NCBI GenBank assembly: GCA_025449115.1
Contig: JAHLKC010000078.1
Coordinates: 124,001-188,000, forward strand
Direction of reading: 5' to 3'
Length of the DNA: 64,000 nt
Source of the DNA: Chytridium lagenaria
Lineage: Eukaryota > Chytridiomycota > Chytridiomycetes > Chytridiales > Chytridiaceae
Shown: piece after piece, positions 1-15,699 of the stretch
How positions within the stretch are numbered: position 1 is the first letter of the stretch
Layout: the number at the start of each line of letters is the position of its first letter
The notes under the pieces: generated by a model
Seen by the model: only the letters and a program-made list of their open reading frames with translations
Databases searched by the model: none
What the model was told of the DNA's origin: nothing
Program-made: the position numbers and the translations under genes

Positions 1-756
1 TTTGACACGGGTAACCTTGCAAAGATCTATTGGTATCTCCGTGAGTGCATAAGCGAGAGTCGAGACACCTGGCAGAAATTTTCTCAAGAGATACTACTGC
101 CTTAGACAAGATACAAATCAAAATATTAATGGCCGTTTCTTACAAAAAGAAACTTGTTCTTTCCCAATTTCTTCTCCATTTATATGTCCCCCTGATTCAC
201 AATTCTCTCGACCTGATTATGCTTTTGTTTTTCGGTCTCATTTTTGAAAGGTTTTTCCGACGTAATAATGCTGCCTTCTCCTTATGGAAACACCAATTGT
301 CTTTGGTAGAATGTAAAGAAACGTCGTCCTAAATGGGTTTTTCTTTCTTGAATGCTCCGTTTAAGCAAAGTCGCTCTTTGTTGCTTCAGCTCGAAACAAA
401 AATACGAAATAAACAGTGAACAAACCTGGGGGCAAATCTTGAAAACTTGCGACAGCACACCACATTTTTCGTCTATAACATTTATTCATCCCCACAACCT
501 GATGCAAAAACCACATCAAAAAAAACAACAAAACAAAAAACTGACGCGTGGAGGAAACCACAAAAACAATGGGGGCACAATAGATAAAAGCAAAAAATCA
601 GCCACATAACTAGAGCAACAAAATAGGCGTTTAAACTGGAGAGAGAGAGAATAATAATGGGACCACTGATTAGAGAAAGAAAAATAAACACAACCCCCCA
701 TAAACAGAATTATTAAGGATATCATGAGGGTTGGGAATGAGGGTTGGGAAGGGGGT
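1..756. other. 3' flank of eEF3, no gene recognised
   Basis: No conserved protein is seen in any frame; the open frames are short and low in complexity. There is a (GA)n microsatellite near 640-652 and A-rich tracts. The right part is the 3' untranslated side of the eEF3 gene, which ends at 757 on the minus strand. Confidence 0.5.
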
Positions 757-3700
757 TTAGTCAGAGTCAGAGTCTTTGGGCTTTTCGCCGCCCTCAATAA
801 GCCATTTCAAGTGTCTAAAAAAAAAAAATAAAAAAAAAAGTTAGCATACCCAAACGATACAGGGAAAAAGAGCAACGCCACAAAAAAAACGTGTGATAAA
901 AAAAAAAAAAACAAGAAAAAAAAATACACACCTCTCCCTTCTTCTAACCTCCCGCTCCTTCAACTGATTTCTCGTCAACTTCTTCTTCCTCGGTTTACTC
1001 ACAACCTTGCTCTCAATCTTTTTCGTCTCTGCCGCAAGATCCTCAAAGTTATCAAGCGCCACCGATCGTTTTCCCTTTTGGACAAGCTTCCCACCCTCCA
1101 TGTGCCAGAGTTCAGGGCACAAGGCGGACACGAATTCATCATTGTGCGAGATCATGACGACACCACCACCCCAGTCGCGGATGGCGACGGCGAGACCACC
1201 AAGACTGTCTCTGTCAAGGAAGTTGGTAGGCTGTAGAGAGATGAATGGTTAGATGCTTGAGATCAACAACACGCTTCCTTTTTTTCCTTCCTTTTTTTTT
1301 TTTCTTTGTTTTTTTTTCTTTTCTTTTTTTGTCGGTTGGCGATAAACGAAATAAAAAAAGGGAAAAAATGCTCACCTCATCCAACACCAACATATGCGGG
1401 TTCTGCCACATAGCCGCCGCAATAACAACCTTCACCTTCTGTCCACCACTCAACCCTCCAATATTATTAAACTCTGCAATATCAGGGTCAAGTCCCACAT
1501 CCTCAAAATGTTTCCTAATAGCCGCAGGTGTAAGTTCACGGTATCCAAGTCCCTCACGAGCCGCCTCGTAATCATCAAACTCTTGCACGATTTTAGTAAA
1601 CCCTTGATCGTAGAGTTGTTCACGGGGGATCCAGGTGTTGTGTTTGTGGAGTTTGCCGAGCCACTTGATTTCGTATTGGAAGGACTTTTTGAGTTTTTGA
1701 CGGCCGATAATGTACTGTGGAGAAAGGTGAGGTTAGGTTTAGGGGTTTTAACGAGGGTATGGTTTCTTTGTAAACGCGTGGAATTGATCAAGGTAGTTTT
1801 TGGAGTGATATGGAAGTGCGTTGGAGGATAAAAAAAATAGCTTATACGTATAAGAGTGAAAAATATAATCGCCTAAAAATAAAAATGAAAAAGAAATCTT
1901 TACCTCAATCTTCCTCATCTCTCCTTGAATCAAAATCGCCTTATCCATCTGCGCCTTATCCTCCTCGGTCAACACCCTAGTCACCTTCTCATGCACCTCC
2001 CTATCATCTCCATTGGCATACCTCCACTGAATATACGCCTTTGGTGTCAAATCCAAATGCTGTTCCAAATGATGAAAAGCATGTTGCGCCACATACCCCA
2101 CCCTCAAATTCGGATGTTTCCACACCTTCCCTTCCTGTGGTTGAAGTTCACCAAGGAGAACTTTAATGAGCGTGGATTTGCCTGCACCGTTGTGGCCGAT
2201 AATGCCGACACGGGAGGAGAGGGAGACTTGGACAGAAACGTCCGTGAGCGATTTTTTGCTGGAGCCGGGGTACTGGTAGGTGACGTTGGTCATGTAGAGG
2301 ATGGCCTTGGTGTTGGAACGGACGCCGGTGAGGAAGGCGGGAGGGGGGAAGGTGAATTTGAGGTTGTTGGTGGAGAGGGTGTAGTAGGATTTGGCTTCAG
2401 GTTTCATCTTGACAAACCTTTTTTTATTATAGTGTTAGATGCAGACATGCGAACCGAAACACTGAAAAGAAAGAAAAAAACACCCCAAAAAAAGATAAAG
2501 GAAAAAAAGGACTTACTCGCTCAAATTCCCACGGTAATTCACCAACTTTTTCCTCTCATAATGAATGATATTCGTACACACATTATCCAAAAAGCCAGAA
2601 TCGTGACTGACAATCAAACAAGTGACTTGAGTCTGACTGATCAAATAATCCTCCAACCACTTGACATTCGCCACATCCAGATGATTGGTAGGTTCATCGA
2701 GAAGAAGAACATCCGCTTTCATCAGGATGGCACGGGCGAGTTCAAGCTTCATCTTCCAACCTCCCGAAAGGGATCCAACGGGGTTGGGGAGCATGCTTTC
2801 GGCAAAACCGACAGAGATGAGGGAGCTACGGATGTCGGCGGTGGTGACGTCGGAGAGACGTTCGTCTGTGAAAAAAAAAAGGATTGAGGTGAAGGTCAGC
2901 AAAAAGAAAAATTGGGGTATGGGGGGTGTTAGCCTTACCGGAACGAATAAAGCCGACAATGTCAAGAGTGGTGTCTTCACCCTGAAGAGCGTGCTCCACC
3001 ATGACGGTGCGGACTTGGTCGGCGGGGGGGAAACCGTCGACTTTGCTGTTGGCAATAGCCCTCATGAGCGTTGTCTTTCCGGCACCGTTGGGTCCACAAA
3101 GACCATAACGCTTTCCACGGATAAGGGTCAAGTTGGTGTGATTCAAAAGCATCATGCCACCGTACGCAAGACTAGAATTTTCACATATAAAGATAATGCG
3201 TGAGATTTTGGGAGGATGTAGTGTGGGAGAGAAAGGAGGTGAAGAGGCGGAAATATTACCTGAAATCGCAGTTACAGATTTCCTCGCCTTCGTCTTCCTC
3301 ATCCGCATTGTCACCCATTCTCCTTTTCTATAATCAAACATATTAATCAGCAAATTCGAATAACTGCGAATTCAAAAAACCAATAGAATAATAAAGAAGA
3401 AAAAAAAAATAGATAACAAAAAAAACTCTTTACCTTCTCAAGAACCTGGTAGTAATGCAAGATAGCCTTGGTGACCTTGACGGCCTCATCATTGGACATG
3501 AAAGCGGTAAGCGTGGGCATGGTAACGTTAAGCTCGTTCCACTCAGAGTAGGTGAGAGCGTTGAGGATGAGGAGATCCTCACACATGGGGTACATGTAGT
3601 TGAGGGCGAAACGGAAGACGGAATCAATGAAAATGCTGGTCGTTTCAAAAATGACGGATTCAATCTTTTTCTCAATGTTGGCGCGGGTGAGCTAGCAAGT

Positions 3701-5127
3701 GTTGGAAATGGTTAATATTCAGAATTGGAAAAAGAGGAAAGACAATGAAAGTATCCATCTCGCGTATATAGGCGATGGTTTGAATTAAATAAATGAGGAA
3801 AAAGAAATCTTGCACTCTGAGCAAAATCGCTCCACGGCGAATGCTCGTAAGAAACAATAAACAAAAACAAAAATTAAAAAAAATAAAAAAAGTTACCTCT
3901 GCGGGAATCTCATCTGCGGTGGAAAGACCACCACCAGCCTTAAGAAGCGTATTCTTTGCAGCGGTAGCAAGAGCCCTAACCTCTGGGAACGCCGCCATCT
4001 CAATAATCCTATCCAACCCCGGCAAAAGCTGTGGCAAAAACTGTCCCCGCCTCTCTAGGATCTCTGACGAGTTTACACAAATTATCAATGATGATAACGG
4101 TTTGACGTTGGACGATCATCGACCTCTCATTGAGCGCTCTGACGAGGATAGGGACAAGGATGGCGAGAGCTGGACCGTTGACTTCGGCAACAAAGGTTGT
4201 GGCGGAGAGCTTTGCGATGCAGTCGGCTACGTGGGTGGGGTGGGAGATGCAGTCGACGAGGATGGGGATCTTGGGTTGGAGATCTTGGTTGCCGACGACG
4301 CTGCAGACATCGTTCATGGTCTTGAAGGCTTCCTCAGAGACCTTTGTTGTGTGGAATAAAGTGGGGGTGAGTAATAGATACGAGTGCAATGGGAGAATAG
4401 GAGTAGAATGAATGAAAGACTAAAGTAGCTGTTCGCCGTAGGCTAGTGTAGAGTGGTGGGTAAGAGAGAGCACTCGCCGCGGGCGAGTTGCAGGAGAAAG
4501 AAAAAAAAGAGCGACAAGATAGGGAGTGAACGCCATTCTTATGCATGCTCGTAATCGAGAATAAATTACCTCTTTCCTAGTATCATCAATACACTCTGAA
4601 ATCCTCGGAATCAAGTCAACCAAACACTCTCCAACCTCTGTGGGAGCCCTCTTTGCGAGACTCGAGATAAGCGTGAGAGCACCCGACCTCGTCTGCCACT
4701 TTTTCGACGAATCCAAACCATGCTCATACAAAAAGGGGAGAACATGATGCTTGATAGCCTTTGGGCTAGGTAGCCGAATGAATTCCGTGAGAGCAATCCA
4801 AGCGGCATCTCTAACGACTTGACCTTTATCAGCCAACAAGATCAAGATGGCCGACATGTGAGGTAAAAGAAAGGGAACAGCTTGAGCGGCGAAAAGACGA
4901 AGGATAGCAGTGAAACCGATCATGGCGCCTTCACGACGGTAGCCGGATTTCTTGTCGAGGGCGGCTGTGTGGAGGTCTTCGAGGACACCGTAGGAGGTGA
5001 GAGCACGGACACCCTCGGATTTGAGGAGTTTGGCAAGGTCATCTGCGGCTTTGAGAGAGTCTTCGGAGGATTCTGCGGTGTAGATGGCGTTGAGGAGGCG
5101 AGGAGCCTCGCTATCTGTTCCTGGCAT
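757..5127 (-). CDS. TEF3: translation elongation factor 3 (eEF3), multi-exon
   Basis: ABC-type ATPase that acts on the ribosome with eEF1A and promotes E-site tRNA release; essential in fungi. The chosen start (5125-5127, MPGTDSEAPRLL) opens a HEAT-repeat region (about 5127-3430). ABC1 follows with Walker A GPNGAGKT, signature LSGGWKMKL and Walker B VLLLDEPTNHLD, then ABC2 with GHNGAGKST, LSGGQKVKV and MLVLDE. ABC2 holds the chromodomain-like insert typical of eEF3 (YEIKWLGK). The Lys/Arg-rich tail ends in KPKDSDSD and a TAA at 757-759. Several T-rich introns interrupt it, for example the last one at 815-931. One break: in the C4 run at 4045-4048 (G4 on the coding strand) the frame shifts by one between the HEAT peptides CKLVRDPREAG and QFLPQLLPG; one base fewer restores the family sequence. 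I read this as a sequencing error, not a pseudogene. Confidence 0.96.
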
Positions 5128-5247
5128 TTGCGAGGATAAAGTGTTTTGTTGGTTGGGGAGTATCTCTATGTGTAGTGTCAATGCCAGTGATTTAAAGAGA
5201 GAGAGGGGAGAGGGGCAGAAGGGAAGTTTTGTAATGGGAGTTGCCAA

Positions 5248-5285
<38 letters not shown>

Positions 5286-6811
5286 TGTGAAGCCCTCGCT
5301 TTCATACTTTTGAAACACCGTTTCTGGTTGAGAAAAAAAAAAAAAAAAAGGGAATCAAAACAAAAATTTCTCAAGTCGATAAGGGAATTGTCAACCCACG
5401 TTTTCACTAATAAGAAAAGTTGTTGTTGCATGCGTTCTCGTTATTAATAATTAAATAATATTTATTTTAAAATATTCATTAACGCTAAATGACGTACTCT
5501 ATTTTCAATTTTAATAAAGACCACATCCTGGAGTCTGGACCACACCCGTCATCCCTACCTCAATCATGCAGTACAATTCCTCAAATGACGTCTCCCAATG
5601 CGCGAAAAATAAGTTTGCCACTGAATATATATATTCATAGAATGTGAACGAGCTTGACAAAGAATGATTGAACCGATACCCTTGGAGGAAAGGGTTCACG
5701 ATAGATGGGATATGCGGGGATACGTTCATTTGAAATCCGTTTGCTTGAATAGCTGCTGAGGAGACCTCTATTATGATGAGCATGGGTGTGCCATTTATGT
5801 ACTCGTGTCCTGTCGACGAATTGTAAAGTTTAAATCTGTGGCTATGATTTGACATTTACTTAGTTTTTGAAGACATTATTTCATCAAGCGATTATTTTGG
5901 ACTATGTAGTCTCGAGTGATCTTTACTTTTGTTAAGAACTGGGACGCATATACATTTCTGTTCAATTTGCTTAGGCGGCATGAACAAGAAATCTTTTTTT
6001 GCCTTATTTTGTATATCCATACTCAAAGAAATCTTTGTATGTACATCCAAACAAAGAATTTGATATAACTTATAATTACTATTAGTGGAATAATCCATTA
6101 TTACATAAAGTTATCGTTTATGACAATCATCGTTTTATACTATTTGCTGCATCAGACAACGGGTTTGGATTAAAGCTTGAGACTCAACACACATCAGCTC
6201 TCTGCCTTTTTCGAGATGCAGGTGATGCGGTAAAATCTAATCCTCTTGCGGCTGTTTACAGAAAGCTTCACCAATCCAGGTCCTTCATTTGATATCGTTC
6301 AAGGTCTATGGTCACTTTGTGCCATCAACGATCAACGAAATATCAAGAGTCTGTTTTTTGATACACTGACGGCGCGTCCAGTTGTCGTGTTAAATATGTT
6401 AAATGTTGAATCGGTGATGAATGAGTTTGCCTAGGAATAAATGTAAACCAAAGTTTGTACATACGGATGGATTTAAGCTCTATTCATTCATGATCAATTT
6501 ATTTTTGGGGGGAATTGAACGTTTCAACTTTATATGGGTTGTATCACCCGAATTGTAATATATAATAATTTCGTGATTTCGAATTCATTCAAGAAATTCG
6601 GTTACACATAACGAATTGGTTAATTACAGTACTGCAGTATTACCCGCAACCCTCCACCTTATCTCCACTCTCAACCTCCACACTCCACCCTCAACACTCC
6701 ATCCAACCAACCAACACACCCAGTTACCTTAACTCACACACACACACACACACACACACACTACCACACCTTTTTTTACCACTCCTTTAAACACCACTTT
6801 TTACATTCATC
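5128..6811. other. intergenic, eEF3 / BSD2 divergent upstream regions
   Basis: Upstream regions of two divergent genes. It contains a long A tract near 5250-5283, a second A run near 5334-5349, AT-rich DNA, and a (CA)n microsatellite at about 6736-6762 just before the BSD2-like start. Open frames at 5511-5855 (-) and 6246-6434 (+) have no recognisable domain, so I do not call them genes. Confidence 0.5.
6736..6762. repeat. (CA)n microsatellite
   Basis: Uninterrupted CA dinucleotide run about 50 bases upstream of the BSD2/NDFIP start codon, inside a C-rich probable 5' UTR. Confidence 0.9.
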
Positions 6812-8205
6812 ATGGCAAGATACGAGAGAATCCCCAACCAGCAATCCGCCGACCAAGACAACCTTCTCTTTGAACGTCCCTCCTTTGATGAAGTCCCTCT
6901 AGTCGCCTCCTCCTCCTCCTCCTCTTCCTCCTCCACCACCACCACCACCCCACTCCCCACCACCTCCACTCGTCAACAACCCACCCCATCCAACGTGATT
7001 GGGACCGGCAATGACGGTGTCTTTGCCAATCTCTCTGCCGCAGAAGCCGCAGCCGCCGCCGCCGCCTCTGGGTCCGCTCAACCCGCTGGAAAGAATTTTG
7101 ATGAGATGGAACCACCTTCTTATCAGGATGCGGTGTTTGAGACTTCGCCGCCTTACTTTGATTCCACGGTGGTGTCGTCGTTTTCGGATGATGGGGATGT
7201 TGTTGTGGAAGGTGAGTTTATATGTGTTGATGTTGCGTATGAGGTGTTTCTTTGTGGCACCATTTTGAACATTTGGTGAGGGTTGTCCTCTCTTATGAAG
7301 AGTGAGATATTCTCTTGCTGGGTATACTTTTTTTATTATATATTATAACTCCTCTATGTCACCCATTGCTACTCGCCCTTTTTGGATTTGAGAGCCAGAT
7401 TCCTTATGACTGACCATCTACTTTTTATGAATATTTTAGGGTACCCCGTTGGCAACTTTTTCACCTTTTTGTGAATCTCATAGTCTCCATGAGCTTTGAT
7501 TTTATCGTAAGCATTTTATATTTTGTGAGATAATCCGACCACCTATGCTTACTCTTCCCCCCTCATCATTTTTAGGGCTTTTTATTGACATCCATGCTCG
7601 CGACTTCGCACGCAGCCAAGGTATGATACAGAATATCTGTTTTTGTTTTTTGCATGAAGAGTTTTTTTTTAAAATTCCTCACACTTCACGCCCTCCCTCC
7701 TTTTCTTTGAATATTGAACAGCACGGTTCCCGCTCTGGTCTTGGCATTACTCTTATCAGGTACGGCCTTCTCTTGAAGGCTAAGACTGATGAGGAGGCTG
7801 GACTCGCGTACCGCACTGACCCTGAAACTTTTATGAACACGGATCAAGACCAGATTGCTATGCAAAAGGAGTGGGTTGCTTGTGAGTGCTGTTTTTTTTT
7901 TTTTTAATAGCGTTTTGCTTTCTTTTGTTGAATGCTTGTGTGTGTTTTTGTTTTTTTATTTACTGACATGAATATGTTGGGTTTTTAGACATGATGATGC
8001 TTGTTGGATTTATTCTTATGATTGTGAGTAATTCTTTTTTATATAATGATTTATTTTAAATCTTTTATTTTTATTTCTTGAATCTAATTCATATTTTGTT
8101 TTTTTATGTTTTTTTTGGAATGATTAGCGTGCCAATGCCGACTTTGTTCGAGTGCAGAGGCTCCGAGCAGTTGTTCTTGCGACATCGGAGCACCCTCCCG
8201 TGTAA
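6812..8205 (+). CDS. BSD2: BSD2/NDFIP family adaptor of Nedd4/Rsp5 ubiquitin ligase
   Basis: Golgi/endosomal membrane adaptor that recruits Rsp5/Nedd4-type E3 ligases to membrane cargo. Six exons: 6812-7211, 7440-7506, 7576-7620, 7722-7881, 7989-8023 and 8128-8205, all with GT-AG junctions. The Ser/Thr/Ala-rich cytosolic N-terminus carries a PPSY motif (EPPSYQDAVF) and a nearby SPPYF, the expected WW-domain ligands. Membrane segments follow, with the family's conserved GYPVGN, GFLLTSMLATSHAAK and GSRSGLGITLI stretches, then a third segment (MMMLVGFILMI) and a short cytosolic tail. One break: the T5 run at 7466-7470 puts a TGA directly after GNFFTFL; one extra T joins it to VNLIVSMSFDFI. This matches the other homopolymer breaks in the window. 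The family call is firm; the yeast gene name is by analogy. Confidence 0.85.
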
Positions 8206-8748
8206 AAAAAAGGAAGAAGAAGAAAGAAGAAGGACAATAAACAAACACTTTATGAGCACCTTTTACCCTATACATTTGTTTTATATTATATAATTCAAAT
8301 AGACTATGATATGATATGAATGATATATGAATGATATGAATATGGTAAGTAAGTAAGTAAATATATAATTCATATATGATAAGTACATATGTAATAAGTA
8401 AATATATAAAAGTACATATGTAATAAGTAAATATATATTGGCAGAAGAAAAAAGAGATGAATGAATAATAGTATATTAGATGATGTAAATATTCAATAAA
8501 TATTATAGATGATGTAGATATTCTACATGCCTAATTGATGTGATACCGTGGACACTTTTATATATTATTACTAATATTTTATTTATTTATTTTTTAATTT
8601 ATTAATTAATTAATTTAATAAAAAAAGGAAAACGTCAATTCTCTTTCGCATTCACACACTCATTATTAAATATTATATATTTATTTAATAATATATTATT
8701 TATTACCATCATCATCATCATCATCATCAAGAACATCATCTCGATCCC
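8206..8748. other. AT-rich intergenic with short tandem repeats
   Basis: Between BSD2-like and HIS4. Very AT-rich, with degenerate repeats of GATATGAAT type near 8305-8345, GTAA repeats near 8345-8362, a roughly 29-base duplicated TACATATGTAATAAGTAAATA segment (about 8384-8440) and a CAT trinucleotide run at about 8707-8729 just before the HIS4 start. No gene seen. Confidence 0.7.
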
Positions 8749-12696
<3,948 letters not shown>

Positions 12697-14164
12697 GCTA
12701 GTTTATTTTAAGGGGTTTTTTTTTTTTTTTTTTTTTGGGAGGCGATTGTTGGGGAGGATGGAGTGGAAGGGGGGGGGCTGGATTGGGTTTTGGGGGAGGA
12801 GGCGGAGCGTGCCATTTTGTTTGTTTTGATGATAAGTTGGCGATATTTTGTGGGGGTTAGTCTGTGGTAACCGGTGTTGATTACTTTTTTTCTTTTGCTG
12901 TTTTTGTTGCTTGGTGGGTCATGACCACCTTTTTTTTTTTTTTTTTTTTTTCGCATGAGAGTTTTGTTGTTTTCCTTTATTGTTTTGTTGGTGGTGTGAT
13001 GAGGTTGGTTTTTACCTTCTCCTTTTTTTTTGGTTTTTTTCGTAAAGAGACCTTTACTTGTTTTCCCTTTTACGGTCGCTGTTTTGTGATCGGAATTTTG
13101 TTCTTTGGTGGGTTTATCTCATCATCCTCTTTCTTCTTTTTTTTTTTTCGTAGAGAGACTTTTGCTTCAGAGGAAGGTTCCTTTTTTTGTCGTTTATAGT
13201 TGAGTTTACATTACCGCTTTTTCCTTTTTTTTTTCACAAAGAAGCTTTTGCGTATGGATAGGTTTCCTTTTTTTTTTTTTTGTGGCTGTTTTCTGGTGAG
13301 GACTTTGTTCCTTCACCTCATCCCCCTTTCTTTCCTTTTTTTTAGCAAAGAAACTGTTGCTTATGGATGGATTTCCTTTCTTTTTTTTTTATAGCCGTTA
13401 CTTTACCTTGTCCCCCCCTTTTTCCCTCCAATTTTTTGTTTTGTTTAACCGGAAAAAAAAAAGGGGAACCAGTTCCCATCATTCATGCGTTTGGTGTTTT
13501 CGGTTTGTTTTTTATTCCTTTGCGTCGTCGTCAGCACCGTCTTTTTGATGTTTTGGGCCGTCTTTTCAGATTTTACATTGTTTCCCGTTTTGTTGTTGAG
13601 GTTGGGAGGGGGGTGTTTCGGCTTTTGGTCAAGTTTCATCAACCTTGAGATGTGGTTTTTTCATACATTAAAATCTTTTTTAAAAAAGTTGGGAAGCCGT
13701 CCACCTTTGTTTCATGGATGATTCTTCAGTCTGTGGGGTGGGGTTTGTGTTGTGCTGTTTTTGGGACACTTTCTGGACAGATTTTTAATTTTTGTTTTTC
13801 GTCAACGTACATCATAAACCAAAAAAAACCATCTTCATCGCGTTGACGGGGTTTCGTTCCTGAAGTGATCGACAGGTGCGTATGCAGCTCTGTTTACAAT
13901 AAGACGCCAACATAAAATTTTAAAATAGCCACCCTCCCCCTCACACCATCCATGTTTCATATACACTCGTACATCCTAAAATAAATGAACCAACCCATAC
14001 AAAAAAAACCCAACTCTTCTGTATGCCAATATATTATTACACTTTCACATGATGCCATCATCGCACCACCCCCGTCATCCCCCCACATGATCGTCATCAT
14101 AAGAGGTTTTTATCAAAAAAACGTGGGGAAACATGAGCCAACCACCCCCTTCACAATCTCGAAT
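12697..14164. other. T-rich intergenic between convergent HIS4 and UNC50
   Basis: No conserved coding sequence. On the plus strand it is a string of T-tracts separated by related short segments (listed separately). The long open frames here exist only because poly-T encodes Phe. Confidence 0.7.
12940..13390 (+). repeat. degenerate tandem repeat, about 85-110 base period, T-tract rich
   Basis: At least five related units, at about 12950, 13040, 13150, 13235 and 13345. Each has a T-tract, then a segment of the type CGTAAAGAGAC followed by TTTTGCTTATGGA, then GGTTTCC and another T-tract. The last three units are the most alike. Confidence 0.65.
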
Positions 14165-15275
14165 TCAAAAGTACGCGTCCAAAACATGCTTACTGACGTT
14201 GAACCCAAAGAGGGAGATAAAGTAGAGAAGACCCGCGATGGAGATGGGTACAGGAATACAATAGTGTTTTTGAGGAAGGGGAGAGCTAGAGAAAAGTGAG
14301 ATTCATGCATCAAAACTAAAAAGAAATAAAGAAAAAATCGCACGGAGAAAAAATAAAACGCGCAGAGAAAAACAAAGGATAAATGCATGAAAAACACTTA
14401 CCACTATACCCAAATACGTGATATACATATAATAACTAACCGCAAACAAATACAACGTATTTCCAAAAAACAAACAAATCCAACTCGACTGCGTCACAAT
14501 CCTTATAAAAAAAAACTGCAACACATATGTAATTAAAAACGCGGGAAAGAAACTATTGCAGTGAATGTCAAACGCGTACGCCCATTCCACCGATTGATCA
14601 GAAGAGTGGACGTGATGTTGGATAAGGAATCGGTTGGAAAAGAGCCTGAAATTCAATGAGACATATGTCATCGGGGGGAGGATGGATTTTACCATATTAA
14701 TGTGGAAACGACGAAACCGACGACAAGGAAATCGACAATGACCATGTAGAGAATGTTTTTGAGGATGCCGCCAAAGCCTAGACCGTAGGCGATACCGTAG
14801 GCGATGGCCGCGACTAAACGTGATCGTAAGTCAATAAACGTTGAGAAAGTGAACGGAATGATAGAGAATGAATGATGTGGGTTATTTACTTGTAAGCAGT
14901 ATGCTGAAGATGAGGAAAAAGGCAGGATCGTCTCTTGCCCATTGGTTTTTTGTTTCTGTGATATGGGAATAAAAACAGATATAGATGTTAATTTGAAGAT
15001 ATATCAAGTTTCCAAAGAGTAAGAACATAATAAAATCAAAGGCTTACGTTTATGATAGTATATATTCCGATACCTGCATCAACACAAAAACGTCAACGAT
15101 GATGCACCCCCAAAACTCAGCGAAAGAAAGAAGAAAAAATCCGCCCCTCCATAAATTCTCAAGAACACTATACATACACTCTCCTAGGTGATATACACAA
15201 ATACAACATCTGCCACAACGCATACTCAAAATCCATCTGCGGGATCTGCACCAATCTCCAAAAGAACTGCCCCAT
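14165..15275 (-). CDS. GMH1: UNC-50/GMH1 family Golgi membrane protein
   Basis: Multi-pass inner Golgi membrane protein, linked in other eukaryotes to Arf-GEF recruitment and receptor trafficking. Exon 1 reads MGQFFWRLVQIPQMDFEYA then LWQMLYLCISPRR; next comes RNIYYHKQTK and NQWARDDPAFF, then hydrophobic helices (NILYMVIVDFLVVGFVVSTL), WLFSNRFL, VEWAYAFDIHCNSFFPAF and SYYMYITYLG, ending SKHVLDAYF with TGA at 14165-14167. Introns are short GT-AG. The start at 15275 is the first ATG upstream of the conserved PQMDFEYALWQML block; an earlier exon is possible. The C3 run on the coding strand (plus 14246-14248) breaks the frame between NTIVFLY and ISIAGLLYFISLFG; one extra C restores it. It is convergent with HIS4. 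Confidence 0.88.
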
Positions 15276-15699
15276 GTTCGAGTTCCCTGATCTCCTCAAC
15301 TGACTCCGACGTTGCGCCCCTGCTACAGGTGTGTACCCGCTACTGGACGTTTGACGAGATGTGTGGGAAGCATTTGGTTAACGGATGAGACGGGGGTGGT
15401 GGAATGGGTGTGAAGTTGACCCTTCCTGATGGATGCCAAAGGAAGGGTGTATGAATGCAAGTCTTGTGTGACTGGACTATTCCACTTTGAATTTTTTGGC
15501 CTCCATAGGGGAGGACTGGAAGAACGTTGAATGAAAGAGCATGCAATACAGACAGAGATTACGGGGTGTTTTTCAACCGGAAAAAAACAACAGAAGGTGT
15601 GATGACGCATACAGAAGTGATTTGCAGAGGCAAAAGGGGTACAGATCAAGAATAGAACCACAATTTCAATGGAGGGACGAGGTATGAAAACTCCTGTTA

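Noticed and set aside
4045..4048. Programmed ribosomal frameshifting in eEF3 and the other broken genes
   Set aside because: The runs lack a common slippery motif, occur in unrelated genes and need both plus and minus corrections; sequencing error is simpler.
5511..5855. 114-residue open frame (-) upstream of eEF3
   Set aside because: No recognisable domain, no conserved motif and AT-rich surroundings; similar lengths arise by chance here.
6246..6434. 62-residue open frame (+)
   Set aside because: Short, no family resemblance, and no splice partners that extend it convincingly.
12864..13720. Phe-rich open frames downstream of HIS4
   Set aside because: Caused by T-tracts of the degenerate tandem repeat; no conserved residues.
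15323..15661. Minus-strand open frame ending MLPTHLVKRPVAGTHL, which recalls animal UNC50 N-termini
   Set aside because: The likeness is four residues; no good splice join to the UNC50 core could be shown.
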